Positions 40,086 through 49,607 of a DNA stretch of 64,000 bases are shown piece after piece. The stretch comes from Sedimentisphaerales bacterium. GTDB taxonomy: Bacteria; Planctomycetota; Phycisphaerae; Sedimentisphaerales; SM23-30. The notes under the pieces are model-generated. The model was given only the letters and a program-made list of their open reading frames with translations. It was not told the origin of the DNA and made no database searches. The stretch is taken from NCBI GenBank assembly GCA_016928435.1, contig JAFGKT010000011.1:1-64000 (forward strand). Direction: 5' to 3'. The position numbers were made by a program, and so were the translations under genes. Every line of letters starts with the position of its first letter. Position 1 is the stretch's first letter.

Positions 40086-41195
40086 ATGAAGTCTTTTCGC
40101 GATAGAATAATGGTTCTTGGTGCTATGGGGCTGTCGTTGATGTTGTTGATAGGCGGCGGCAGCAGTGTTTGGGGGCAAGCGGATGAGGTTGACTCGCCGG
40201 CGGTGGTTTCGGAGGATATGGGTGAAACCGCGGTTGTGGAAGTAACGCCCACGGAAGAAGTGCCCGCCGGGGTTGGGCATCTGGTTGTTGATAATGAGAT
40301 ATTGGACTTAGGCACTGTGGAACCGGGTCAGCGTGTAACAGGTGAGTTCACTTTGACCAATGATGGTGACGCACCCTTGGAATTTGAAGGCCAACCGGGT
40401 CACAGTTGCGGTTGTACAGTACCTCATTTGGATAGCTTGGTTTTGCAGCCGGGCGAAAGCACGACATTGAGTTTGGTTTACACAGCCCAGACCAGTCCGG
40501 GCAGAGTATCGAAGAAGCTATGGGTGTTGGTGCAGCCCCCGGCCCAGCCGCGACGTTTGGAAATGCACATACAGGCCAACATTCGTCGTTTGATCGAAGC
40601 AGCCCCGTCGAGTTGGCAATTTGAGCTGCGCGATACGCCGGGCAACAGTGTGCCGTTGGTGTTACGCAGTTTGGACGGGATTCCTTTTCGGGTGACCGGC
40701 TGTACGGTTACGGGTGAGATTGTTAGTGTGGAATTTGACCCGGCGGTTTCAGCGGTGCAGCACGAACTGCCGATTACGATTGATATTCAGAGATTGCGTG
40801 GTGTGTCGATGGGTTCGGTAACGCTTACTACGGACCATGTCGGGGCGGAGAGTGTTACGATCCCGTTCCAGGTGACGATGCCTTTTACCGCTGCGCCGCC
40901 GCGTAGGTTTTTCCGAGACATTGAAGCGGGCCGAGGCGAACCCGCGGCGATCAGTATTGTGTCCAACTATGGCGAAGAATTTGAATTGGGCGCGATCGTC
41001 AGTGAGCGCGGCCTGGTTACCGTCGATAGTATCGAGTCGACAGTGGGCGGTTATATCGTTAATGTTATTTTCACACCGCCGGCGGACGCTTCGACGCGTT
41101 TGGTTCGTGACACGCTGCGAGTGGAAATAGTGGACCATCCGGAAGACACCATCGAGATACTGTTTTATGGTCGAGCGGATCGCACCGACCAGTAG
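40086..41195 (+). CDS. secreted DUF1573 protein
   Basis: The 369-aa protein has a signal peptide (residues about 11-30, MGLSLMLLIGGGSSVWGQA). The DUF1573 immunoglobulin-like domain (about 66-160) has NEILDLGTVEPGQRVTGEFTLTNDGDAPL and the cysteine motif HSCGCTVP, and a second beta domain extends to the end. DUF1573 proteins are frequent in planctomycetes and Bacteroidetes and are periplasmic; their role is not established. TTGGAGG precedes the ATG. The next gene follows after 35 bases and encodes a multihaem protein, which suggests a shared export or redox role. Confidence 0.8.
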   Translation: MKSFRDRIMVLGAMGLSLMLLIGGGSSVWGQADEVDSPAVVSEDMGETAVVEVTPTEEVPAGVGHLVVDNEILDLGTVEPGQRVTGEFTLTNDGDAPLEFEGQPGHSCGCTVPHLDSLVLQPGESTTLSLVYTAQTSPGRVSKKLWVLVQPPAQPRRLEMHIQANIRRLIEAAPSSWQFELRDTPGNSVPLVLRSLDGIPFRVTGCTVTGEIVSVEFDPAVSAVQHELPITIDIQRLRGVSMGSVTLTTDHVGAESVTIPFQVTMPFTAAPPRRFFRDIEAGRGEPAAISIVSNYGEEFELGAIVSERGLVTVDSIESTVGGYIVNVIFTPPADASTRLVRDTLRVEIVDHPEDTIEILFYGRADRTDQ

Positions 41196-41230
41196 ATCGC
41201 GAAATTCATTGGCTGTAAGGCTGCTTCAGT

Positions 41231-42793
41231 ATGAACGTTAAGCAACGGCGGACAACCTATGGGTTTCGGCGAGGTCGGGGTGCGGGCGCGTTGCGTGGCA
41301 TTGCGTGCATTTGCAGCATAACGGCATTTGGAGCGATGCTATGGGTGTTTCTGTCAGCGGCTTGGGGCGCGGCCGGGGGCTACGGTGATCCAGGTGATTC
41401 GCGTTCTAATTCTCCCATGGCTCATACAATCGCGGACGAGGATCGGATAGACCCGGCGGATGAGATCGATCCGCCACAAGGTTTCGTGTTGATGTTTACG
41501 GGCAATTGGCTGGCGCATTTGGAGCCTTGCGGTTGTTCGGATCGGCAATTGGGGGGTATTGACAGGCGGACGCGGATATTTGATTTGGTTGCGCCGAATC
41601 GCCGGCTGTTGCTTGACGCGGGGCCTTTGATTGTGGGTTGGGAAAACGGCAGTTTGCAGAGATTGTTCAAACTGGAGGCGTTTTTGTATAGTCTGGGGGA
41701 ATTGGATTATGACGCTATTACGCTGACGTATAGTGAGATGGACGCGATGCAGTGGGAGCTTGGCGTCGCGTCAACGGATCGACCGGAACTGTTGGCGACT
41801 AATCTAGACGAGTTCGCTTTGATGGAGTTCGAGGGGATAAGCTATCTGCAAAAGACGTTGGAAGTGGACGGGGAGTTTTTGGATTGTTTGGTATTAGGGG
41901 TGATGGACGCCGGCGACGCGGATGAGTTTACGCTGGAAGATGGAACGTTAGAGCCGCCCGGCCAAGCGGTAGAGCGAGTGCTTTACGAGTTAGGTTTGGA
42001 ACTGAGCGAACTTTCGTTGGATACACTGGTGATTGTAACGTATTCAGGGCTTGACGAAGAGGTGCTGGACGAGCTGCGTTGGATGCCGGCGGTGGATATG
42101 GTAGTGACGCACGACTACGCGGACGAGCCGGAGATATCGACGCCGGTGCGGCGCGAATATGAAGCGGTTGTGGTGACGACGGGGCACATGGGTAAGTATA
42201 TCGCTGCGATATCGATTCCGCCGGGCAGCGGCACGCAGTTGGATGAGTTTGAGTTCTTGCCTATCGCGGTGGAAGATGATTATGTGCGCGACCCGGCGGT
42301 GGTGCGGTACATTGATGATTATCAGTTGCAGTTAGCGGTGGAGGATTTGATCGCGGACGAGAGTAAACTGCGCCGGGCTGGGTTGGCGGACGGTAATTAC
42401 TTTGTGGGTTCGAGTACGTGTGGCCAAAGCGGGTGCCATCAGGAGATATATGAGACTTGGCAGGAGTTCAGCCATGCCCGGGCGATGCCGACCTTGATTG
42501 ACATTAATCGTGATATGGATCCGGAGTGTGTGGCTTGTCATGTGGTGGGGATGGAATATGTTACGGGGTACCGGTCGATGGAGAGTACGCCTGACCTGGC
42601 GGGGGTGGGGTGCGAGATGTGCCATGGGCCCGGCTTGAACCATGTGCTGGATGTGCTGGCGCCGTATAATAAGGCGTTCACCAGTTGCGAACAATGCCAT
42701 ACACACGAGACCAGTCCGAGCTTTGAGCCGGAAAGGGAGGAGTATTTCGAGCAGATCAACCACTGGTCGGGGCCGCGTAAGTGGTGGTGGTGA
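41231..42793 (+). CDS. phosphoesterase-like and multihaem cytochrome c fusion
   Basis: The 520-aa exported protein has one N-terminal hydrophobic segment (about residues 22-48). Residues about 85-345 resemble the 5'-nucleotidase/metallophosphoesterase fold (LMFTGNWLAHLEPCGCSDRQLGGIDRR, LLLDAG, VVTHDYADEP, TTGHMGKY), with several usual metal ligands not obvious. Residues 395-490 form a cytochrome c554-like module with CxxCH at 433-437, 461-465 and 486-490, and an odd CX4CH at 397-403. It is probably periplasmic, and electron transfer is likely. The fold of the first half is inference. Confidence 0.7.
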   Translation: MNVKQRRTTYGFRRGRGAGALRGIACICSITAFGAMLWVFLSAAWGAAGGYGDPGDSRSNSPMAHTIADEDRIDPADEIDPPQGFVLMFTGNWLAHLEPCGCSDRQLGGIDRRTRIFDLVAPNRRLLLDAGPLIVGWENGSLQRLFKLEAFLYSLGELDYDAITLTYSEMDAMQWELGVASTDRPELLATNLDEFALMEFEGISYLQKTLEVDGEFLDCLVLGVMDAGDADEFTLEDGTLEPPGQAVERVLYELGLELSELSLDTLVIVTYSGLDEEVLDELRWMPAVDMVVTHDYADEPEISTPVRREYEAVVVTTGHMGKYIAAISIPPGSGTQLDEFEFLPIAVEDDYVRDPAVVRYIDDYQLQLAVEDLIADESKLRRAGLADGNYFVGSSTCGQSGCHQEIYETWQEFSHARAMPTLIDINRDMDPECVACHVVGMEYVTGYRSMESTPDLAGVGCEMCHGPGLNHVLDVLAPYNKAFTSCEQCHTHETSPSFEPEREEYFEQINHWSGPRKWWW

Positions 42794-43061
42794 CAGGGGA
42801 TACGAAGTGGGGGATAGGTGGGGCGGTGGTAAAGTAGGTAATTACAAAAAACTGATGGATTGGCGATTAGGGGCAACAAGGGAGGGTAGGTAAGTCCGAT
42901 AATAAAGTTTTTTGCAGGATTAGCCGATATTATTTAGAAGCGCATTACAGCACTGATAATGGAGTTTCGGTGTGGTTGTGGGCGGTTCAATAAGGCAAGG
43001 ATGCTTACGCAGTCGAGCGGATTTTGGCGGCGGCTGGGTATATAGGAAAGGATTCCTCTAG
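42794..43061. other. intergenic region before the beta-helix gene
   Basis: This 268-base stretch has no gene. The ribosome site AAGGA is at 43045-43049 with a gap of 12 bases to the ATG. A T-rich stretch at about 42905-42915 (AAAGTTTTTTGC) may end the previous transcript without a stem. Confidence 0.35.
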
Positions 43062-46000
43062 ATGTTTCGAGTCAGCAGCTTGGGTTTGGCTGTGGCTGTG
43101 TTTGTACTGGTCGTGTGGGCGGCGGCGCCTGCTTGGGCGGTGGATCATTACGTATCGGCAGGCCAGTTGATTCAACCGGTGATCAACGATGCGAACGACG
43201 GCGACGTGGTGATAGTCGCACACGGCACTTACACTGAGTGCTTGGATTTTGGAGGTAAGGCGATCACTTTGCGTGGAGATCCTTGCGATCCGTGCGCGGT
43301 GGTGTTGGACGGCAGCGGTTTGAGTCCAGCTGGGGCGATGATAGCGTTCATCAACGAAGAAGAGCCCAACTCGGTCGTCGAGGGTTTTACCATCACCGGA
43401 GGACGAGGTTTTTCGGGGGTATCAGGCGGGGCGATTGTATGTTGGAATTCGGCGCCGACGATTCGTAATTGTCGGATGGTGGATAATAGTACGCCGAAAT
43501 CGGGCGGGGCGGTTTATTTGGAGGGTGACTGCCGGGCGGTTTTCAGCGATTGTATTTTCGAGGATAATTCTACATCGACGGTTCAGGTCGGCTGGGGCGG
43601 CGGCGCGGTGTATAGCAATGGCGGGATAGTAACATTCTACAATTGTCAGTTCAATAACAACACCGCGGATAACGGCGGGGCGATATGTCTTTATAACAAC
43701 GCTGTCGCTTTTGTAAATGATTGTGTTTTTCGCAGCAATGAAGCGGTAACTACCGGCGGCGCTTTGTATTGTTATAGAGGTACAGCGACGGTTATTGGGT
43801 CGCGTTTTACCGCTAACCACGCCGGGGGTAACGGCGGTGCGTTGGCATACAGAGACGCATCGGCGCGCATCACCAATTGTATTTTGCACGCGAATACGGC
43901 TGCGTATGCGGCAGGGGGTTACTTAAGTGGTACTACGGCAGAGATTAGTTATTGCGCGATTGTGGGCAACACCGCTGCGACTAACGCAGGGGGCCTGCGC
44001 TGTTTGAACAGTACCAACGCGGACGTGCGCAACTGCATTGTGTATTACAACAGTCCCAATCAGATTCAAGCAGTTGCCAGTAACGTCGAAAAATCGTATT
44101 GTGATATCCAGGGCGGCGGGACGACGAATGGTAATTTCGACGCGGCCCCTGGTTTTGTCGCCGGCTGGTCTTGGAATGATCCGGCTGATTACGAAGCAGC
44201 GAACGCTTTTCGTTTGAACGAAACAACTTCGCCTTGTGTGGACGCGGGCGATCCCAACGCGATACCTTTGATTGGCCAGGTTGACATCGACGGTGACGCG
44301 CGCTATTGCGGTTTGGCGCCGGACGTCGGGGTGGATGAAACCGCGGTGACGCATAGAGTGCATAACGTTAATGCTGACAGTTGGTATGTGATGATAGATG
44401 ATGCGTTGGCGGATGCGAACGATGGCGATGAGTTGGTCGTCAATCCGGGGCTTTATCAAGAAAACGTGTGGGTGGATAGGGCGGTGACCTTACGCGGGGT
44501 ACGGCCCGGCTTGGCTGATGCTATGGAACGAACGATTATTGACGGCAGCGGCGCGGCGGACCCGTGCGACGCGGCAACGGTCAATTTTGCAGTTATAGAC
44601 CCATGTAGAGTGGTTTTAGCGGGTTTGACGATTATCGGAGGCGCGGGGTTTTATGATTCGAGTTTAGGTGAGACGGCCGGCGGCGGGATATACGTGGGCG
44701 GTTGTGAAACGCTGATAAGCTATTGCATGCTGCGCGACAATGAAGCTGCGCGGGGCGGTGCGATAGGCAGCGACGCGACGGCGCAGGTGACGGTGACCAA
44801 TAGTGTGATGGTGAACAATACCGCTGACGACGCGGCGATATACGCGGCGGGCCAATGCGAGATTGACTTTTGCACGATCAAGAATAACGCCGCGGCAGGG
44901 TTGAGCTTGGACGGGGTAGCCAGTGTGCGTAATAGTATTATATGGGCCAACGGCGTTGACCCGTGCGCGCTGCCGGACCAGATCGCAGCAGGGGCTGGGG
45001 CGGATGTGACGGTGAGTTATTGCGTGATGGAAAACGCTTGGACCGGCAGCGGCGAAGAAAATCTTAGCGGTGATCCGTTGTTCGCGATGTATGAGGATGA
45101 CGGCGGGACATGGGGCGATCCGTGCGACGATACGGAGTATGAACATAATTGGCAATTGAAGAGCAGTTCGCCTTGTATTAACGCGGGCGATCCGCTTTAC
45201 ACGGCCGATAGCGATCGGTTGGTCAGCGATTATGATTGTGATGTTCGCGGGCAGGAGCGCACGACCCATTGTCGGGCGGATATTGGCGCTTATGAAGTGG
45301 AAGATGTGTCGCCTTTCGGATTGCCGGGCGTAGCGAGTACGTTGCTGGACTCATATTGCACAATCCAGGAAGCGTTGGACAATGCGCCCGATGGTACAAC
45401 AGTATCGGTGGGGTTGGGACGCTATGTGGAAAATGTAGTGATAAGCGGAACTGGCATAAGGCTGCGCGCAATAAACCCCACTGATCCGGATAGCGTCGCA
45501 GGTACGATCATTGATGGCAGCGGCCATGAAGACTCTTACGATCCATGTGCCCCGGTTTACGGTTCGGCTGTAACGCTGATGCCTTTGGTAGCTAGCAATA
45601 TTACAATCGAAGGGTTTACTCTTACCGGCGGGACTGGGTATTACGATTTCAACGATATTTTAGGTGAACCTAATGATGACTTTTACATGGGCGGCGGTTT
45701 GTTCTCAGCTTATAACGGTGATGTAATTATAAAACACTGTCGAATTATCGACAATGCCGCTGAGCTAGGGGGCGGAATCTACGCTTTCGACGCTATAAGC
45801 TTGGAAATATCTAATTGTGTAATTTCACAAAATCATTTGGACCCATGTACCGGCCAAAGCGGCGGCGGTATTCGACTGAACGGATGCAGCGATGTAACCT
45901 TGACGCGGAATTTGATTACCGCCAACTCAGCGACGCTTTTCGGCGACGGACTTTACGCGATGGAATGCAGCGGCATTACGATGGATTATTCGGTGGTGTA

Positions 46001-46841
46001 TGGCAATAGTTCATGGGGTATAGATGGTGAAGATTGGATTGGAGAGGGTGTGCATTTCTACGATTGTTGTGACGTAACGGTTTGGCATAATATTGTGTGG
46101 GGAAATTACCCCGATGGGCTTGTCGGGTCTAAGATGACGAATTTTTCGGTTACTTATTGTGATGTGCAGGGCGGCTACGAAGGGTTAGGCAATTTCTCTG
46201 CGGATCCTTGTTTTGTGCGGGCAGGGTATTGGGACCCCAATGGCACGGTTACTCCGCTGGATGATTATTGGGTAGAAGGTGATTATCATTTGCGCAGCGC
46301 GGCGTTGCGGCGGCCGGCGGCATTGCCTGCGGATTTCAACGACGATGGGCGAGTGAATTTGCACGATTATGTTTACATCGCAGGCAATTGGTTGGATACG
46401 GGTGAAGATTTGCCGGGGGATATCGACGGCAGCGGTACAGTTGATATCGTTGACTTAATGCAATTCTCGGCAGACTTTCTCACGATCAACACCGAAGCAA
46501 TATGGACCAGCGACGGTGAAACAAGTCCTTGTATTGACGCTGGTCAGCCCAATAGGTCGCCCAGTGTGGAAGATTGGGGCGAAGATTTGAGTCAAGGCGA
46601 GAATATTCGGTTGAATTTGGGATTGTATGGTGGTACGTCCGAAGCGGTGCCGGGGCCGATCGGGTTCGCCAATCAAGCGGATGTGACTAACGACGGATTC
46701 GTGGATTTGCATGATTGGGCGGAAATGTCGCGACGCTATAGCGGGGATTACTCGGATAATCCGACCGACCTGGATCGAGATGGGCAGCCCAGCATGTTAG
46801 ACGCCGTTATCATAGCTGATAATTGGCTTTGGCAGCGTTGA
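43062..46841 (+). CDS. large secreted parallel beta-helix protein with two dockerin modules
   Basis: The 1259-aa protein has a signal peptide (about residues 1-26). Three parallel beta-helix regions, each ending in a SPC(I/V)(D/N)AG motif at about 389, 701 and 1153, carry many GGA(I/V)(Y/C) turns and NNTA/DN rungs like pectate-lyase and polymorphic-outer-membrane repeats. A dockerin pair, ADFNDDGRVNLHDYVYIAGNWL...DIDGSGTVDIVDLMQFSADFL (about 1089-1142), contains two calcium loops; a second, ADVTNDGFVDLHDW...DLDRDGQPSMLDAVIIADNWL (about 1205-1257), ends the protein. It is probably extracellular and may bind polysaccharide. The T2SS locus follows. Confidence 0.85.
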   Translation: MFRVSSLGLAVAVFVLVVWAAAPAWAVDHYVSAGQLIQPVINDANDGDVVIVAHGTYTECLDFGGKAITLRGDPCDPCAVVLDGSGLSPAGAMIAFINEEEPNSVVEGFTITGGRGFSGVSGGAIVCWNSAPTIRNCRMVDNSTPKSGGAVYLEGDCRAVFSDCIFEDNSTSTVQVGWGGGAVYSNGGIVTFYNCQFNNNTADNGGAICLYNNAVAFVNDCVFRSNEAVTTGGALYCYRGTATVIGSRFTANHAGGNGGALAYRDASARITNCILHANTAAYAAGGYLSGTTAEISYCAIVGNTAATNAGGLRCLNSTNADVRNCIVYYNSPNQIQAVASNVEKSYCDIQGGGTTNGNFDAAPGFVAGWSWNDPADYEAANAFRLNETTSPCVDAGDPNAIPLIGQVDIDGDARYCGLAPDVGVDETAVTHRVHNVNADSWYVMIDDALADANDGDELVVNPGLYQENVWVDRAVTLRGVRPGLADAMERTIIDGSGAADPCDAATVNFAVIDPCRVVLAGLTIIGGAGFYDSSLGETAGGGIYVGGCETLISYCMLRDNEAARGGAIGSDATAQVTVTNSVMVNNTADDAAIYAAGQCEIDFCTIKNNAAAGLSLDGVASVRNSIIWANGVDPCALPDQIAAGAGADVTVSYCVMENAWTGSGEENLSGDPLFAMYEDDGGTWGDPCDDTEYEHNWQLKSSSPCINAGDPLYTADSDRLVSDYDCDVRGQERTTHCRADIGAYEVEDVSPFGLPGVASTLLDSYCTIQEALDNAPDGTTVSVGLGRYVENVVISGTGIRLRAINPTDPDSVAGTIIDGSGHEDSYDPCAPVYGSAVTLMPLVASNITIEGFTLTGGTGYYDFNDILGEPNDDFYMGGGLFSAYNGDVIIKHCRIIDNAAELGGGIYAFDAISLEISNCVISQNHLDPCTGQSGGGIRLNGCSDVTLTRNLITANSATLFGDGLYAMECSGITMDYSVVYGNSSWGIDGEDWIGEGVHFYDCCDVTVWHNIVWGNYPDGLVGSKMTNFSVTYCDVQGGYEGLGNFSADPCFVRAGYWDPNGTVTPLDDYWVEGDYHLRSAALRRPAALPADFNDDGRVNLHDYVYIAGNWLDTGEDLPGDIDGSGTVDIVDLMQFSADFLTINTEAIWTSDGETSPCIDAGQPNRSPSVEDWGEDLSQGENIRLNLGLYGGTSEAVPGPIGFANQADVTNDGFVDLHDWAEMSRRYSGDYSDNPTDLDRDGQPSMLDAVIIADNWLWQR

Positions 46842-47199
46842 GCGAGGGGGCATTGGGGTTGTGGTTTGAAACGCGGGCGGGCGCGGCTAGGCGGGAAGGC
46901 AAAAAAAGCGGCATATACTCTATTTTACAGGCACTTACAGCTTTAGGGGCGGTTGGTGTTTTGACGATAAACTGTATGTTATCGTCCCTTTCGGCCGGGG
47001 TGTTTTTTTCCTCAGGCAGTTATGGAACCATTAGGCTTTTTGTTGGTCCAAACCAATAGAGGCAATTGAAGTTTCGTTGTGGGGCAGGTCGGTGAGCGGA
47101 TAAAGCGACGCAGCCGGCGGTTAAATTGGTGGGCCCGGTGGTCCGCAGGATAGTTGTTTTTTTATCGGATAAGAAATTCTCAGCGGAGGCCCCCGGCCT
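46842..47199. other. intergenic region before the type II secretion locus
   Basis: This 358-base stretch has an 8-bp hairpin, GACGATAA/TTATCGTC (46963-46970 with 46979-46986). A T7 run appears 20 bases later, so a loose terminator for the beta-helix gene is possible. No promoter is certain. The ORF overlapping its start has no ribosome site. Confidence 0.4.
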
Positions 47200-49056
47200 G
47201 TGATCAAATGGCTTTGGTATGTGAATGCTGGATTAGTCCTACTGGCCCTGCTGACGGTGGTGGTTGGTATCGCTTGGCTGCCGGATGAGCCGAGAGATGC
47301 TGTGGAATTATTGGGCCGGGGCGATGGGGGTGTAAGTGGGGTAGGTTCCGATAGCGTCGAAGATGGTTCGCCTTTGGTTGCGGTGGCGCGGAGTTATTCG
47401 CAGCGTTGGGTGCCGCCGGTTCCGCCGAGTCCGCCAAGTTTTCGAGTGACGCAAGTCGATATTCCCGCTGAGGGGGACGCTCAGGTTTGGCTGCGTTTGC
47501 CGGACGCTTGTGAGCCGGTGGCGTACAACTTGGGTGATACCGTGAACAGCTACGCGATTGACGAGATTCAATGGCAGGTTGTGACGGTGAGCAAGAACGA
47601 TGTTAGTTTTCCGTTGAATGTGCCTTCTCCGCCGGCGCCGCGATTTGGGGTTACAAAGACGCAAGTTTTGGAGGGTCAGCCATCAGTTGCTTGGCTGCAA
47701 AGGCCCGACGATCCGGAGGCGCAGCCGTACGAAGTGGGACAGGTGTTGGACGGTTACGAACTAACCAGCGTCGAGGCCCGTTCAGCAGAGATGATGTTAC
47801 GCGGCTTTAGGTTTGTGTTGAATGTTCCGCCTCCGCCGGCGCCGACTTTTGTTCCGGCGTGGACATCGGTTAACGAATCCGAGCCCAGCGAAGCGTGGAT
47901 TCGACAAAACGAGCAGAGCCAGCCGCAGCGGCACATTGTCGGGGATGAGATTGACGGTTATCGTCTGGATGAGATTCGACCGACTTCGATTGTGGTTTCG
48001 ATGATCGGTTTTGATTTTGTGGTGACTGTGCCTCCGCCGCCGGCGCCTCCGTTTACGGTGGTGGCGACTTGGCCGGAACAATCTCCGCCGCAAGCAGAAG
48101 TGTTAATGCCGAACACCGAGGCAACGCAGAATTTTGGCGTCGGTGATGATATCGAAGGCTACCTTGTGGACGCTATTGGAGTGCGCGACATTACGGTAAG
48201 CCGGATAGGTTACAGTTTTACGGTTCAGGTTCCGCGACCGGCTGATCCGGTTTTCGCGTTGGTGGAAACATTTGTGGGCGATGACGCCAACAGCGTCGCC
48301 TGGATTCAGACCGAACCGGATGTTCCCGCTGAAGCGTATGGTTTGGGGGCGACGATTGATGGTTTTCGTTTAGACGCGATTGATGTTACTTCGATCACGG
48401 TGAACAAATCGAACTACGCTTATGTGGTTACGGTTCCGCAGCCGCCGACGCCGCCGTTCGAGGTTGTACGGGTTGACATAAATCCCGAAAGCAACAGTTG
48501 GGCCTGGCTGGTTTTAGAGCCCGAAACCGACCCGGTCGCTTTCACGGTCGGCGAACAAGTTCAAGGCTATATGATAAACGATATCGCGCCCAATGTGGTG
48601 CGAGTGAACAGACTGGGGTATGACTTTATCATGGAAGTTACGGCTCCTTTGCCGATGCCCGAGGCCCCGCCTTTTGAGTTGGTGGCGACGTTGACGTTCG
48701 GTGACCGAAAAGGCTTGGCGCGTTTGGCGGTGCCTGACTCGCCGGGCGCCAAAGCATACGCGGTGGGGGAGACGGTGCAGGAATATCGTGTGGTAGCTGT
48801 TGAGGATGGTTTGGTGGAGTTGGCGCGGGATGGTTATCTGTTCACGTTGCATATGCCGATTCCCGAGGCGCGTTCCATCGAAGCTGATCCGTGTGATACG
48901 GCTGAGAGCGCAGAAGAACCAGCTTCGGAAAACACAGCCCCATCGGAGATGGTTGGGCCGCGACCTATGCCGCGACCTGAGACGCCGCGTTCTCCGACAA
49001 CGAATCGTCGGCCTGGACCGCTGCCGGCGCCGCCGAATCAGAGACGCAGCAGATGA
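47200..49056 (+). CDS. GspC-like protein with seven tandem homology-region repeats
   Basis: The 618-aa protein starts at GTG. An inner-membrane helix covers about residues 7-27 (VNAGLVLLALLTVVVGIAWL), then a linker. Seven repeats of about 67 residues lie between about 79 and 552. Each has the form PPF.V......A.......A..Y.VGD.I.GY.VD.I....I.V...GY.F.V.VP. The spacing (yGVG..i.Gy.v..I....v.v...g..f.l) matches the GspC/PilP homology-region fold. Linkers are Pro-rich (PPPPAP). A Pro/Arg tail (about 553-618) follows. GspC normally has one such domain that links the inner membrane to the secretin. Position ahead of gspD supports the GspC role. Confidence 0.7.
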   Translation: MIKWLWYVNAGLVLLALLTVVVGIAWLPDEPRDAVELLGRGDGGVSGVGSDSVEDGSPLVAVARSYSQRWVPPVPPSPPSFRVTQVDIPAEGDAQVWLRLPDACEPVAYNLGDTVNSYAIDEIQWQVVTVSKNDVSFPLNVPSPPAPRFGVTKTQVLEGQPSVAWLQRPDDPEAQPYEVGQVLDGYELTSVEARSAEMMLRGFRFVLNVPPPPAPTFVPAWTSVNESEPSEAWIRQNEQSQPQRHIVGDEIDGYRLDEIRPTSIVVSMIGFDFVVTVPPPPAPPFTVVATWPEQSPPQAEVLMPNTEATQNFGVGDDIEGYLVDAIGVRDITVSRIGYSFTVQVPRPADPVFALVETFVGDDANSVAWIQTEPDVPAEAYGLGATIDGFRLDAIDVTSITVNKSNYAYVVTVPQPPTPPFEVVRVDINPESNSWAWLVLEPETDPVAFTVGEQVQGYMINDIAPNVVRVNRLGYDFIMEVTAPLPMPEAPPFELVATLTFGDRKGLARLAVPDSPGAKAYAVGETVQEYRVVAVEDGLVELARDGYLFTLHMPIPEARSIEADPCDTAESAEEPASENTAPSEMVGPRPMPRPETPRSPTTNRRPGPLPAPPNQRRSR

Positions 49057-49091
49057 ACAGCCGCAATTGAAAAACAAAACGTAATTTGAGA

Positions 49092-49568
49092 TTAGTTTTC
49101 CCGGCAGAGATACCAAGGATTGGAAGCAGACGATCGGCAAAAATGAAGTTGGACGGGAGTGTCTATCGCCGGTCGGTTAGGAGTGGGACGGTAACTGAGA
49201 ACCGTTTCGACAAAAGCATGAGTGATATCTTCATTAAAACTGACTTGCATCTGTTGAATGTCCCAGTATTCGATAACGATGGTATCGTGGCGTGGGCCCA
49301 GCAGTTGCGCAGCCAGTTGCTCTCCGGGGATGGCTGGGGCTTCGGGGTCGATGAAGGTCTCCAATTGTCGGTATTCCCGCAGGGCCAAGCTGGTGAGCAG
49401 ATTGTTGGCGACGGTGACGACCACGTCATGTTGTCTTTCAGCCTCAGCTACACTGGCAGGCGCAACGTCAGGAGTGTGAAGTACCTCTCGGCCACCCGGC
49501 TCGGTTGGTTGAGCAGCGCAGCCGCAAACAAAAAGACACATTGAAAACAGATAGACCCAGGACCTCAT
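49092..49568 (-). CDS. lipoprotein, antisense in the secretion locus
   Basis: Counted from the ATG at 49568 (MRSWVYLFSMCLFVCGCAA), this 158-aa protein has a signal peptide and lipobox VCGC. The body (about residues 45-150) is small and mixed alpha/beta (VTVANNLLTSLALREYRQLETF, then IEYWDIQQMQVSF, VLSYRP, LHFCRSS) and resembles NTF2-like folds. AGAGG lies 10 bases ahead of the start. It runs toward the GspC-like gene and ends 35 bases from its stop. It is divergent from gspD, with only 39 bases between starts. Location suggests a pilotin-like or accessory role for the secretin, unproven. Confidence 0.6.
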   Translation of the reverse strand: MRSWVYLFSMCLFVCGCAAQPTEPGGREVLHTPDVAPASVAEAERQHDVVVTVANNLLTSLALREYRQLETFIDPEAPAIPGEQLAAQLLGPRHDTIVIEYWDIQQMQVSFNEDITHAFVETVLSYRPTPNRPAIDTPVQLHFCRSSASNPWYLCREN

Positions 49569-49607
49569 GAACCAAACAAACCTCTGACTTTTGGAGTTTT
49601 CAGGAAG

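Noticed and set aside
46823-47059. 78-aa frame after the beta-helix gene
   Set aside because: It starts inside the beta-helix gene, has no ribosome site and its latter half lies over a hairpin and T-run.
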